This document shows positions 1-13,000 of a DNA stretch of 64,000 bases, in pieces. Origin of the DNA: an uncultured Clostridia bacterium (GTDB lineage Bacteria; Bacillota; Clostridia; Oscillospirales; Acutalibacteraceae); assembly GCA_947589575.1 (NCBI GenBank), contig CANQBM010000001.1, positions 248,001 through 312,000 of the forward strand. The letters are read 5' to 3'. The notes under the pieces were generated by a model, which ran no database searches, was not told the DNA's origin, and saw nothing but the letters and a program-made list of their open reading frames with translations. The position numbers were made by a program, and so were the translations under genes. Positions within the stretch are counted from its first letter, which is position 1. Every line of letters starts with the position of its first letter.

Positions 1-1965
1 TGACTCAACTGTTCTTGAAATCATTTTTGATTCAATAGGCATATTCTCGTCATCGGAAAGCCTGCCCATCATCATCTGCATTCTCTCGCCGCCGAAGAGC
101 CGCATAAGGTCGTCCTCGCAGGATAGATAAAACTGGCTTTCACCGGGGTCTCCCTGACGTCCGGAACGTCCTCTGAGCTGATTGTCAATACGCCTTGAAT
201 CGTGGCGTTCTGTACCGAGAATGAACAGTCCGCCTGCCTCGCGTACCTTGTCGGCTTCCTCTTTTATCTCATTTTTATATTTTGCCTCTAATTCCTGGAA
301 AGTTTTCCGCGCGTTGAGAATTTCCTCATCATCGGTTTCGGCAAAGCCTGTCGCCTCGGCAATAAGCTCATCCGTAAACTGCATTCTCCTCATTTCTGAT
401 TTAGCGAGATATTCGGCATTACCGCCAAGCATTATATCAGTACCGCGCCCTGCCATATTTGTTGCAATGGTTACCGCGCCGAGCTTGCCTGCCTGAGCAA
501 TTATTTCAGCCTCACGCTCATGGTTTTTTGCGTTTAAAACATTATGGGGTACTTTAGCTTTTTTAAGCATTTTGGAAAGAAGCTCGCTCTTTTCAATGCT
601 GATTGTACCTACAAGTACAGGCTGTCCTTTTTCATGGCATTTTTTAATCTGTTCAATAGCGTTATAGAATTTTGCTCTTTCCGTCTGGAAAATAACATCG
701 GGATGGTCAATTCTTGCGAGCGGTTTGTTTGTAGGAATTTCAACAACATCGAGCTTGTAGATTTCGGAGAATTCGGGTGCCTCGGTAAGAGCCGTACCGG
801 TCATACCCGACAGCTTTTTGTAAAGTCGGAAATAATTTTGGAAAGTTATCGTGGCAAGAGTTTTGCTCTCGTGCTCAACCTTAACACCCTCTTTTGCCTC
901 AATAGCTTGATGCAGACCTTCGTTATATCTTCTGCCTTCCATAATACGGCCCGTAAATTCGTCAACAATTTTAACCTGGCCGTCTGTTACAACGTAGTCA
1001 ATATCCCTTCTCATTACGCCGTTTGCTTTAATGGCCTGATTGATATGGTGAAGGAGAGTTGAATTTTCCATTTCCATAAGGTTTTCTACATTAAAATATG
1101 CCTCAGCCTTTTTAACACCGTCCTGCGTAAGAGTGGCTGTCTTTGCTTTTTCGTCAACGATATAGTCGCCGTCATATGTGGATTCCGTATCCTGCTTTTC
1201 GTCCATTTTAGCAACCTTTACCATTTTAAGTGTTTTTGCAAAAGCATTTGCCTGTCTGTAAAGGTCTGTTGACTGCTCGCCCTTACCGCTTATGATAAGC
1301 GGAGTACGCGCCTCATCAATAAGAATTGAGTCAACCTCATCAACGATTGCAAATTTGTGTCCTCTCTGTACTTTTTGTTCCTTATATTGAACCATATTGT
1401 CACGAAGATAGTCAAAGCCCATTTCGTTATTTGTGCCGTATGTTATATCGGCATTATATGCTTCCTGTCTTTGTTCATTTGTCTTTTCGTGAATTATAAG
1501 ACCGACTTTAAGTCCGAGAAAACGGTAAAGCTTACCCATCCATTCCGAGTCACGCTTTGCAAGGTAGTCGTTGACTGTTACAATATGAACGCCCTCGCCT
1601 GTAAGCGCGTTGAGATAAGCGGGCAGAGTGGCAACAAGTGTTTTGCCTTCACCTGTTTTCATTTCGGCAATTCTTCCTTGATGAAGAACTATACCGCCGA
1701 TAACCTGAACCTCAAAATGTTTCATACCGAGCACGCGCCAAGCTGCCTCGCGGCATACGGCAAAGGCGTCCGGGAGTATGTCATCAAGGGTTTCGCCGTT
1801 TGCAAGACGTTCTTTTAAAACCGCCGTCTGCGCAGTCAACTCCTTATCATTCATCGCCTGATACTTTTCTTCTAACGCAAGTACTTTGTTAGATGTTTTT
1901 TTAACTCGTTTTACCTCTTTTTTTGAATAGTCTCCAAATAGAGCGGTTACAAATTTATTTGCCAT
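1..1965 (-). CDS. secA: Preprotein translocase ATPase SecA, C-terminus outside the window
   Basis: SecA is the cytoplasmic motor ATPase that drives unfolded preproteins through SecYEG. The minus-strand frame is open from the ATG at 1965 to the window edge, giving the first 655 residues. Visible landmarks are the N-terminal start [17 protein letters not shown], the Walker A region [20 protein letters not shown], the motif II region [19 protein letters not shown], the MTGTA motif, and the late helicase motif [11 protein letters not shown] followed by the [13 protein letters not shown] segment. The start has a good ribosome binding site (GAGGTG about 7 bases upstream). SecA proteins are usually 830-950 residues, so the wing/scaffold end and any C-terminal zinc motif lie outside. 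Family assignment is secure. Confidence 0.97.
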   Translation of the reverse strand, partial: MANKFVTALFGDYSKKEVKRVKKTSNKVLALEEKYQAMNDKELTAQTAVLKERLANGETLDDILPDAFAVCREAAWRVLGMKHFEVQVIGGIVLHQGRIAEMKTGEGKTLVATLPAYLNALTGEGVHIVTVNDYLAKRDSEWMGKLYRFLGLKVGLIIHEKTNEQRQEAYNADITYGTNNEMGFDYLRDNMVQYKEQKVQRGHKFAIVDEVDSILIDEARTPLIISGKGEQSTDLYRQANAFAKTLKMVKVAKMDEKQDTESTYDGDYIVDEKAKTATLTQDGVKKAEAYFNVENLMEMENSTLLHHINQAIKANGVMRRDIDYVVTDGQVKIVDEFTGRIMEGRRYNEGLHQAIEAKEGVKVEHESKTLATITFQNYFRLYKKLSGMTGTALTEAPEFSEIYKLDVVEIPTNKPLARIDHPDVIFQTERAKFYNAIEQIKKCHEKGQPVLVGTISIEKSELLSKMLKKAKVPHNVLNAKNHEREAEIIAQAGKLGAVTIATNMAGRGTDIMLGGNAEYLAKSEMRRMQFTDELIAEATGFAETDDEEILNARKTFQELEAKYKNEIKEEADKVREAGGLFILGTERHDSRRIDNQLRGRSGRQGDPGESQFYLSCEDDLMRLFGGERMQMMMGRLSDDENMPIESKMISRTVES

Positions 1966-2033
1966 AAATCACACCTCGAAAAATAATACCGAACAGTATT
2001 TTAACATAAAATATTAATAATGTCACTAAAATT

Positions 2034-2639
2034 TTAGAAGTTATTATTACTGTAAATTCCTTTAATTGCAGAAAGGGCGCCGCCTGATACAGCATTTTCC
2101 GCGTCATCATTGAAACTCAAGACAAGATTTTTCTTATCCTGCTCAATATTAAGCGTCATTTCAACGGCATCGGGAAGCATTTCCGCGTTTTCAATATCTT
2201 CGCACAGCTGTTTAAGGTTTGTATCTAAAAACAAATCATCGCTTAGCTTTGAAAGAAGCTGGAATGTGGAATATTCCGACTTGAGATTTTGCGCAAATGC
2301 GCCTGCCGTTTCAGCCAGATTCTTGTTGCTGACGCAAACAGTAACAGTTTTATTATTAATATCAATATTTGATATTTCCATTTCAAGATTTCCGAATATG
2401 GCTCTTCCGAGCTCTGCAAACTGTTCATGCTTTTCCGCGTATCCGAGAATAACTGAAAGCGTTGGTGAATCAACATATTTGTTAAGACTTTCAGTATCAA
2501 ATTCTTTTAAAGCGGTTTCAACTGTTTCAACAGTTTCAGTTATATTTTCCTCGGTCATATCAGCGTTGGGTCCCGAGCAGGCTGTAAGGCTTAAACAAAT
2601 CATAACAGCGCATAACAATAAGCCGACTGCCTTTTTCAT
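2034..2639 (-). CDS. Small lipoprotein of unknown function
   Basis: I do not recognise the family. The 201-residue product starts with a typical lipoprotein signal, MKKAVGLLLCAVMICLSLTA followed by Cys (lipobox LTAC), so it is probably exported and lipid-anchored to the outer face of the membrane. The mature part is acidic, with an early stretch of alternating Glu/Thr and a soluble alpha/beta look. The ATG at 2639 was preferred over an in-frame ATG 60 bases upstream because it has an AAAGGAAG ribosome binding site and places the signal peptide at the N-terminus. It lies downstream of the divergent promoter region at 2700-2814 and ends just before secA, which is read in the same direction. A role in stress or cell-wall sensing would be a guess. 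Confidence 0.75.
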   Translation of the reverse strand: MKKAVGLLLCAVMICLSLTACSGPNADMTEENITETVETVETALKEFDTESLNKYVDSPTLSVILGYAEKHEQFAELGRAIFGNLEMEISNIDINNKTVTVCVSNKNLAETAGAFAQNLKSEYSTFQLLSKLSDDLFLDTNLKQLCEDIENAEMLPDAVEMTLNIEQDKKNLVLSFNDDAENAVSGGALSAIKGIYSNNNF

Positions 2640-2725
2640 AAAAACACTTCCTTTTAAAATTATGTTATCTATTATATATAATAAAAACTTTTTTGGCAAT
2701 ACTATTTAAAATTATTATAAAAAAA

Positions 2726-2754
2726 TTGCATATTGGAATTATATGTGGTATAAT
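2726..2754 (+). promoter_or_regulatory. SigA-type promoter for the sugar transferase
   Basis: TTGCAT at 2726-2731 and TATAAT at 2749-2754 are separated by 17 bases, about 60 bases before the start codon at 2815. Pattern match only. Confidence 0.55.
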
Positions 2755-2814
2755 CAATAAAATTCAATACACTATATTGACTTTATATTAAGAAATAATA
2801 ACAGGGACGTTAAA

Positions 2815-3432
2815 ATGAAGCGGAAATTAAAAAAATATTTCGGGCCTACTAAGATAAAAAGGCTCTTTGATATTGTAATGGCATTTGTTGCTTTAATTGT
2901 TCTTTCCCCGTTGTTTCTGATAATTTGTATAGCAAACCTGCTTACGCCGAATACAAGTGTTTTCTTTTCTCATGTGAGAAGGGGCAGGAGGGGAAAACCG
3001 TTTAGGATTTATAAATTTCAGACAATGAGGAATAATACGCCGAATGTGGCTACGGGTCAGCTTGAAAATCCGGAGCAGTATATTACCAAAGTAGGCAGAT
3101 TTTTAAGAAAAACAAGCCTTGATGAACTGCCTCAGCTTTGGAATATTCTTAAGGGAGATATGAGCTTTGTTGGACCGAGACCGTTAATTTCTTCTGAAAT
3201 GCGGGCTCACAGGCTGAGACTTGAATACGGTGTTTACCGTTTCAGACCCGGTCTTACGGGTATGGCTCAAATAAACGGCAGAGACGAAATTTCACTTATG
3301 AAAAAGGTTAAATATGATAAGTTATATTGTGATAACTGGTCGCTTAAGCTTGATTTTGTAATTCTCCTCAGAAGTGTAGGAGTATGTTTTAAGCAAGAGG
3401 GCTTTCGCGAGGGAATGGTTCACAGAAGATAA
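2815..3432 (+). CDS. Bacterial sugar transferase (undecaprenyl-phosphate phosphoglycosyl transferase)
   Basis: This 205-residue protein belongs to the monotopic phosphoglycosyl transferase family (PglC/WcaJ C-terminal type), which moves a sugar-1-phosphate from a nucleotide sugar to undecaprenyl phosphate at the inner face of the membrane and so starts glycan or exopolysaccharide assembly. Visible features are the N-terminal basic plus hydrophobic re-entrant helix (KRLFDIVMAFVALIVLSPLF), the YKFQTM segment, the catalytic TSLDELPQLWN with its Asp-Glu dyad, and FVGPRPL with FRPGLTG. Its length matches the minimal catalytic domain without the extra membrane segments of WcaJ. No other capsule gene is adjacent; galU at 32.4 kb could supply UDP-glucose. 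The sugar used cannot be told from sequence. Confidence 0.9.
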   Translation: MKRKLKKYFGPTKIKRLFDIVMAFVALIVLSPLFLIICIANLLTPNTSVFFSHVRRGRRGKPFRIYKFQTMRNNTPNVATGQLENPEQYITKVGRFLRKTSLDELPQLWNILKGDMSFVGPRPLISSEMRAHRLRLEYGVYRFRPGLTGMAQINGRDEISLMKKVKYDKLYCDNWSLKLDFVILLRSVGVCFKQEGFREGMVHRR

Positions 3433-3437
3433 TTTGA

Positions 3438-6512
<3,075 letters not shown>

Positions 6513-6539
6513 CTATAGATAAACTTATAAAAATTACAC

Positions 6540-6568
6540 TTGACATTTTAATTTAAAAGGAATATATT
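6540..6568 (+). promoter_or_regulatory. SigA-type promoter for the radical SAM gene
   Basis: TTGACA at 6540-6545 and TATATT at 6563-6568 with a 17-base spacer, about 60 bases before the start codon at 6631. This suggests the radical SAM gene is transcribed apart from lacZ. Confidence 0.6.
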
Positions 6569-6630
6569 TTCATTAAGTGTGTATGGAAATTATTTGGTAT
6601 CCTGATATGGATGAATAAGAGAGGATTTTT

Positions 6631-8058
6631 ATGAAATCTATTAAAGAGACAGCAATGACAATAGCGATTAAAAACGCTATTAAATATGCGCGTAAGGATT
6701 TCTTCAATAATGCGCCTAAAATTTTAAAACTGCTTGAAATGGCTGATGTTAAAAAAGTAAACAGGAGTACATACGCAGGACTTCATAAGGTACTTGACGA
6801 TCCCGATAACAACTGGATGATTTTTGCAAAAAAGCTTATTTGCGATACTGATATTAATGTTGTTGAAAAGCTTGTGCCCCCTGCGCTGAATGTGGCAATA
6901 AACAGTTATTCAAAAAGAATGAAGGCAATCGAAGAAAATGACTGTAATGTGCCGTGGGGAATTCTGATGGACCCCACCGCTGCCTGCAATTTAAAATGTA
7001 AGGGCTGCTGGGCTGCGGAATACGGCAAAAACAGCCAGCTTGATTATGATACTCTCGCAAGGATTATTTCCGAGGCTAAGGAGCTCGGAACATATATGTT
7101 TCTTTACACAGGCGGTGAGCCTACTATTAGAAGAACTGATTTAATGCGCCTTTGCCGTGAAAATCCCGACTGTATCTTTATGAGTTTCACAAACGGAACT
7201 CTTATTGACGACAGTTTTGCCGATGAAATCGGAGAGGTCGGCAATTTCCTGCCCGCATTTTCCATTGAGGGTTATGAGGAGGATAATGATTTCCGCCGTG
7301 GTGAAGGTACATTTAAAAAATGCACTGCTGCAATGAAACGTCTTAAGGACAGGGGAATACCTTTCGGCGCTTCTCTGTGCTATACAAGCAAAAACACAGA
7401 TGTTTTATCGTCTGACGAATATATGGATTGGCTTATTGACCAGGGTGTAATGTTTGCGTGGTTCTTTACATATATGCCTACCGGTAACGGCGCTGTAACA
7501 GATCTTATGGTATCTCCCGAACAGAGGGCAACAATGTATAAAAAGATGCACGAATGGAGGCATACAAAGCCTATATTCGCTCTTGATTTTTGGAATGACG
7601 GCGAGTATGTTCAAGGTTGTATAGCAGGCGGCCGCCACTATTTTCATATCAATGCAAACGGCGACTGCGAGCCGTGTGCGTTTGTGCATTATTCAAATGT
7701 AAACATCAAGGAATGTTCTGTTCTTGATGCGCTCAAGAGTCCGATATTTATGGCATATAAGAAAAATCAGCCGTTTAATAACAATATGCTGCGTCCGTGT
7801 CCCGTGCTTGATAATCCGGGCGCTATAAGCAAAATGGTAAGCGAAACAGGGGCTTACTCAACTGAGATGGAGCATCCTGAGAGCGCGAACGCTCTGTTTG
7901 ATAAAACGATAGATGCCGCAAAGGCTTGGAAGGTTAAGGCAGAAGAACTTTTTGACCGTGACAAGTTTATTGCTAATCATATCAAGGACGAAAATATGTA
8001 TAATTATGAAATTCCTGACGAGGAAAGACTATTCAGTGAATTTGAAAAAACAGAGTAA
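6631..8058 (+). CDS. Radical SAM protein with auxiliary-cluster-like cysteines
   Basis: A 475-residue radical SAM enzyme; substrate unknown. The SAM-cleaving [4Fe-4S] motif is CNLKCKGC near residue 118, preceded by a helical N-terminal region of about 100 residues and followed by the glycine-rich YTGGEPTIR strand. After the barrel, cysteines in QGCIAGGRHYF, GDCEPCAFVHYS and RPCPVLDNPG resemble a SPASM/twitch-type region that would bind an additional cluster. Such proteins often modify peptides or carry out coenzyme chemistry, but no precursor peptide or partner is visible beside it. It has its own promoter-like sequence upstream and a strong terminator at 8071, so it appears monocistronic. 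The start has a GAGAGGA ribosome binding site. Confidence 0.85.
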   Translation: MKSIKETAMTIAIKNAIKYARKDFFNNAPKILKLLEMADVKKVNRSTYAGLHKVLDDPDNNWMIFAKKLICDTDINVVEKLVPPALNVAINSYSKRMKAIEENDCNVPWGILMDPTAACNLKCKGCWAAEYGKNSQLDYDTLARIISEAKELGTYMFLYTGGEPTIRRTDLMRLCRENPDCIFMSFTNGTLIDDSFADEIGEVGNFLPAFSIEGYEEDNDFRRGEGTFKKCTAAMKRLKDRGIPFGASLCYTSKNTDVLSSDEYMDWLIDQGVMFAWFFTYMPTGNGAVTDLMVSPEQRATMYKKMHEWRHTKPIFALDFWNDGEYVQGCIAGGRHYFHINANGDCEPCAFVHYSNVNIKECSVLDALKSPIFMAYKKNQPFNNNMLRPCPVLDNPGAISKMVSETGAYSTEMEHPESANALFDKTIDAAKAWKVKAEELFDRDKFIANHIKDENMYNYEIPDEERLFSEFEKTE

Positions 8059-8070
8059 AAATTGCGTAAC

Positions 8071-8104
8071 AGCGTGCAGGGTTGAGCTTTGCACGCTTTT
8101 TTGC
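8071..8104 (+). terminator. Rho-independent terminator after the radical SAM gene
   Basis: AGCGTGCA (8071-8078) pairs with TGCACGCT (8090-8097), followed by a T run. It lies just behind the stop codon at 8058. Confidence 0.85.
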
Positions 8105-8139
8105 AGTTATATTCGTAATTTTTAAGGAGAGATTATTTT

Positions 8140-9417
8140 ATGAATACCGGCATACTGTGCGCTATGGTGGTTCTTGTGCTGTTCAGCTCTTTTTTTTCAG
8201 GCGCGGAAACAGCGTTTTCATCACTCAACCGTGTTAAGCTGAAAGCGATGATGAGCAATAAGAAGTCGGTCAAAAAGATTGAAAAAGCGCTTGAACTGTC
8301 AGAAAACTATGATGTTGTTTTGTCCACAGTCTTAATCGGTAATAATATTGTGAATATTGCCTGCACATCGCTTGCAACTCTCTTTTTTACAGGATTATTG
8401 GGGGATAACAGTGATCTCGGCGCGACTGTATCTACAATAGTTATGACGATTGTTGTACTTATCTTCGGTGAGGTTACGCCGAAAACCTTTGCAAAGGAAA
8501 AAGCTGAAACGGTTGCGATTGCAATTACGCCTGCAATTAGATTTTTTATTATCATTTTCACACCGCTTAATTTCTTTTTCAGAGGCTGGAAAAAGCTGAT
8601 GAATAAGATTTTTAAAACGGGTAAGGCGGATACCGTTACCGAGGAGGAGCTTAAAACATATGTTGACGAGGCTCACACCGGCGGTGAGATTGACGAAAAT
8701 GAAAGCGAGCTGATTCGTTCGTCGATTGAATTTGACGATATTGACGTCGGGGATATTTTAGTACCGCGCGTTGATGTTGAAGCTGTTGATAAATACGCAC
8801 CGTTTGGTGAAATTGAACGTGTGTTCAATTCAACAAATTTCAGCCGTCTGCCCGTGTATATTAATGATATAGATAATATTGTGGGCGTAATTCACCACAG
8901 GGATTTTGAGAGCGCAAGAAAGCGCAATTTAAAATCGCTTCGCACGGTACTGAAACCTGTACCCGCAGTATCTCCCGATACAAAGATTTCAAAGCTTCTG
9001 AGAATTTTCCAGAAAAATAAAACGCACCTTGCTGTTGTTATTGACGAATTCGGCGGGACTGAGGGTATAGTGACGCTTGAGGATATTTTAGAGGAGCTTG
9101 TCGGTGAAATATGGGACGAACACGATGAGGTTCAAAATGATATTGAGCAGATTGGAGAAAAAGAGTATATCGTTCAAGGCAGTATGTCTATAGACGATTT
9201 TTATGAATTTTTCGGTATCAATATTGAGGAAAAGGAAATTTCAACAGTCAACGGCTGGATAATGAAGAATATTGACAAAATTCCGCAGGTTGAGGACAGC
9301 TTTACCTGTGAGGGATTAACCGCGCTTGTAATGTCGGTTGACGGCAAGCGCGCAGATGAAATAAAAATTACGGTCGAGGAAGAGAATGATGTTTCTGAAC
9401 AAGAAGAAACAGTTTAA
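8140..9417 (+). CDS. CNNM/HlyC-CorC family membrane protein (DUF21, CBS pair, CorC_HlyC)
   Basis: A 425-residue membrane protein of the family annotated as hemolysin-like or magnesium/cobalt efflux (CNNM/CorC). The N-terminal DUF21 domain (about residues 1-190) has hydrophobic segments and the typical FFSGAETAFSSLN start; FGEVTPKTFAKE closes the cytoplasmic turn. A CBS pair follows (about 200-320, with DILVPRVDVEA and IDEFGGTEGIVTLEDILEE), then a CorC_HlyC domain (about 335-415, with ISTVNGWIMKNI). Characterised relatives transport or sense Mg2+; the haemolysin label is historical. Its end overlaps pth by 32 bases, so the two are translationally coupled. Ion specificity is not determined. Confidence 0.88.
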   Translation: MNTGILCAMVVLVLFSSFFSGAETAFSSLNRVKLKAMMSNKKSVKKIEKALELSENYDVVLSTVLIGNNIVNIACTSLATLFFTGLLGDNSDLGATVSTIVMTIVVLIFGEVTPKTFAKEKAETVAIAITPAIRFFIIIFTPLNFFFRGWKKLMNKIFKTGKADTVTEEELKTYVDEAHTGGEIDENESELIRSSIEFDDIDVGDILVPRVDVEAVDKYAPFGEIERVFNSTNFSRLPVYINDIDNIVGVIHHRDFESARKRNLKSLRTVLKPVPAVSPDTKISKLLRIFQKNKTHLAVVIDEFGGTEGIVTLEDILEELVGEIWDEHDEVQNDIEQIGEKEYIVQGSMSIDDFYEFFGINIEEKEISTVNGWIMKNIDKIPQVEDSFTCEGLTALVMSVDGKRADEIKITVEEENDVSEQEETV

Positions 9418-9994
9418 TAATTCATCATATGATTACATTATTGCTGGGCTTGGAAATCCCGGCACAAAGTATGAGATGACGAGGCATAACGCAGGTTTTC
9501 TTGCAATAGACCTGCTTGCGATTGAAGAGGGTTTTGACATAAAAAAGCTCAGACATCATGCGCTTGTAAGCGACACTGTAATCAGCGGTAAAAGATGCCT
9601 TGTTATGAAACCGCAGACCATGATGAATAACAGCGGTGAAGCGATAGGCGAGGCTGTGAAATTTTACAAAATACCGCCTGAAAATGTTATAATAGTATAT
9701 GACGATATTTCGCTTGACGTCGGGCAGACAAGAATAAGACGCAAAGGTTCTGCCGGCGGGCATAACGGGATTAAGAGTATAATTTCGCATCTTTCAAGTG
9801 AGGAATTTCCGCGAATTAAAATAGGCGTTGGAAAAAAGCCGAATCCCGAATATGACCTTGTATCGTGGGTGCTCGGAAGATTTCCAAAAGAGCAGGAAAC
9901 TGATTTGAAATCAGCGCTTGAAAATACAACAAAGGCGCTTCGCCTCATAGTCAGCGGTGAAATTGACAAGGCAATGAATTTGTATAACTCCTAA
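9386..9994 (+). CDS. pth: Peptidyl-tRNA hydrolase
   Basis: Pth cleaves peptidyl-tRNA released from stalled ribosomes, recycling tRNA. The 202-residue protein shows the family pattern: AGLGNPGTKYEMTRHNAGF with the catalytic His, KPQTMMNNSGEA, YDDISLDVGQTRIRRKGSAG and GHNGIKSII. About 14 extra residues precede the core. The start at 9386 lies inside the end of the upstream CNNM gene, preceded by GAGGAAGAG, so the 32-base overlap seems genuine. The mfd gene follows 13 bases later; pth-mfd is a common order in Firmicutes. Confidence 0.96.
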   Translation: MMFLNKKKQFNNSSYDYIIAGLGNPGTKYEMTRHNAGFLAIDLLAIEEGFDIKKLRHHALVSDTVISGKRCLVMKPQTMMNNSGEAIGEAVKFYKIPPENVIIVYDDISLDVGQTRIRRKGSAGGHNGIKSIISHLSSEEFPRIKIGVGKKPNPEYDLVSWVLGRFPKEQETDLKSALENTTKALRLIVSGEIDKAMNLYNS

Positions 9995-10007
9995 AGGGGC
10001 AGAGGAT

Positions 10008-13000
10008 ATGTCCTGTTTTTCTAAAGAATTTAATAAAAGCAATGATTTTACCGGCCTCAGCACGAGCATTGATACCATCAGCGCTCCTGTTGGGGCAATA
10101 GGTCTTTCCGATGTCGCAAAGTGTTTTCTTATTCATTCACTGTGCGAGAAGGGGGAAAAAGCGTTTGTTATCACTCCCGATGAAGCAGCCGCCGTTAAGG
10201 TACAGGAGTGTCTTTCACAGCTTCAGGAGGGTGTTTTGCTCTATCCGTCAAGGGAGTTTACCTTTGTAGAGGTAGCGGGTGTGAGCAGAGAGTTTGAGCA
10301 TATAAGGCTCGGTGTGTTGTCAAGAATTATAGAGGGCGATTTTTCTGCTGTCGTTATGTCTGTAAATGCTGCGTGCCAGTATACAATGCCTCCCCGTGAG
10401 CTTGAAAAAAGGAGCTTTTCAATTTCCGTAAATGATGAGCTTGATATTAAAAATCTGGTGGAAAGGCTTACTTTTGCCGGTTATGTAAGATATGACCAGG
10501 TAAACGGCACAAGCCAGTTCGCGGTAAGGGGAGGTATAATTGATGTTTTTCCTCCGTATCTTGATGAGCCTGTAAGAATTGAGATGTGGGGCGATAATGT
10601 AGATACAATTTCCTCATTTGATATAGATACTCAAAGAAGAAACAAAAGCCTTGATACGATTCGGATTACTCCCGCAAATGAAGTTCTTTTTGAAAGCGCG
10701 GATAGACTTGTAAAAAAAATAGAAGAGCTTGCAAAAGGTTTAAAGGGCAAGGCAATCAAAGCAAGAGAAAAGCTTTATGACGATTGTGATAAGCTGAAAA
10801 ATTCCGTCACTCTCAACTGCCTTGACAAATACCTTCCGCTCTGTTATAACTCAACAGGCGTCTTTGATTATTTCGAGGGCAGGCTTTTTGTAGTGGAAAG
10901 CGCGAGAGTTAAGGAAAAATGCCGGAAACAGGAACGCCTTGACATTGAGGAGCTTAAATGGTTTATTGAGGACGGAACACTTTGCAGGGGACTTGATAAA
11001 TTCAGCCTGAATTTTTCCGAGCTTACAGATATATATGAAAAATACAACGCGGTTTATATGGATTCGCTCCCGCGCGGAAGTTTTGATACGCCTGTAAAAC
11101 ATCTTGCGAATTTTACCATTCAGAACTTTAACGCATGGAACGGTACGCTTTCACAGCTTAAGGATGAGCTTTTCGGACTTGTTAACAGCGGTTACACCGT
11201 TTGTATTATGGCAGGTACTTCGAGAGCGGGTAAAGCCCTTGCCGACGACATAAGAGATATGGGCTATGACGCCGTATTTTATGAAAAGCGTCCGACAGAA
11301 TTTCAACAGAAGACAATCAATGTTATCACAGGCGCAATGCCTGCCGGATTTCAGTTTTCACAAATAAAGTTTGCGCTGATGACATATTCAATGTCATCGC
11401 AGGGTGGTAAAAAGAGCAAAAAAGTTTCTTCAAAAAATGCTTTTCATTCTCTTGACGAGCTTAATGTCGGGGACTATATTGTTCACAATATTCATGGTAT
11501 AGGTATATTTGAAGGTATTAATGCTCTTGAAATTAACAAGGTAAAAAAGGATTATATTAAAATCAGCTACGCTAAGGGTGACATTTTATATGTTCCCGTA
11601 ACCCAGCTTGATTTGGTTTCAAAATATATCGGTCCGAGGGAAGACGCAAAAGTTAAAATCAACCGCCTCGGTTCAACCGAATGGAAAAAGACCAAAGCAA
11701 AAGTACGTTCCTCCGTTAAGGATATGGCGAAGGAATTAATAGCCCTTTACGCAAAGCGAATGAGTACAAAGGGTCACGCATTTATGGAGGACAGTGACCT
11801 TCAGCGTGACTTTGAGCTGAGATTTGAATTTGATGAAACCGAGGATCAGCTCAGATGCAGTGATGAAATCAAACGCGATATGGAGAAAGAAGCGCCTATG
11901 GACAGACTCCTTTGCGGTGATGTCGGATTCGGTAAAACGGAGGTTGCGCTCAGAGCTGTGTTCAAATGTGTTACCGAGGGAAAGCAATGCGCAATTTTAG
12001 TACCTACAACTGTGCTCGCAATGCAGCACTTTCAGACAGCACTTAAGCGCTTTGAACCCTTTGCCGTCAATGTTGAAATGATTTCACGCTTTGTTACTCT
12101 GCCAAAGCAAAAGGAAATTTTAAAAAGACTTTCCGAAGGCAATGTCGATGTGCTTATCGGTACTCATAAACTTCTCGGAAAAGATATTAAATTTAAAGAT
12201 TTGGGACTTCTTATAGTCGATGAGGAACAGCGCTTCGGTGTTGCCCAAAAGGAAAAAATAAAGGAGAAATTTCCGAGAGTTGATGTTCTTACTTTGTCCG
12301 CTACTCCTATTCCTCGTACTCTTAATATGGCTATGAGCGGAATACGTGATATGAGCCTGCTTGAAGAGGCGCCCGGCGAAAGACTGCCTGTACAGACGTA
12401 TGTTGTTGAATATGATAACGATATTGTTATTGAGGCAATGGAAAGGGAAATCAACAGAGGCGGACAGTGCTATTATCTCCATAATAACATTGAAACTATT
12501 GAGCATAAAGCAATGCAGATTAAAAAAGCACTGCCTCAGGCAAAGGTGGGGATCGGTCACGGCAGAATGACTGAGGAACAGCTTTCTGCGGTTTGGAACC
12601 GGCTTTTAAACGGTGAGATAGATATTCTTGTCTGTACGACTATTATTGAAACAGGTGTTGATGTTCCTAATTGCAATACCCTTATTGTTGAAAATGCAGA
12701 TCGTATGGGGCTTGCCCAGCTTCACCAGATAAGAGGCAGAGTCGGCAGATCGTCAAGACGGGCGTATGCTTATTTTACATTTACCCGCGGTAAAGAGCTG
12801 ACCGATATTGCAACAAGACGTCTTGAGGCAATTAGGGAATATACAGAGTTCGGTTCGGGCTTTAAAATTGCTATGCGCGACCTTGAAATACGAGGTGCAG
12901 GCTCACTGCTCGGTAACAAGCAGCACGGTCATATGGAAGCTGTCGGCTATGACATGTACCTTAAACTTCTTGAAGAGGCGGTTTCTATGGAAAAGGGCGA

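Noticed and set aside
544-1818. Plus-strand frames opposite secA
   Set aside because: They lie antisense to a clear SecA frame, lack ribosome binding sites and have no family-like sequence.
2110-2709. 199-codon plus-strand frame opposite the small lipoprotein
   Set aside because: The minus frame has a signal peptide with lipobox and a ribosome binding site; the plus frame is its mirror.
6583-6618. 11-codon frame (MEIIWYPDMDE) just before the radical SAM start
   Set aside because: No ribosome binding site of its own and no repeated regulatory residues; most likely chance in the leader.
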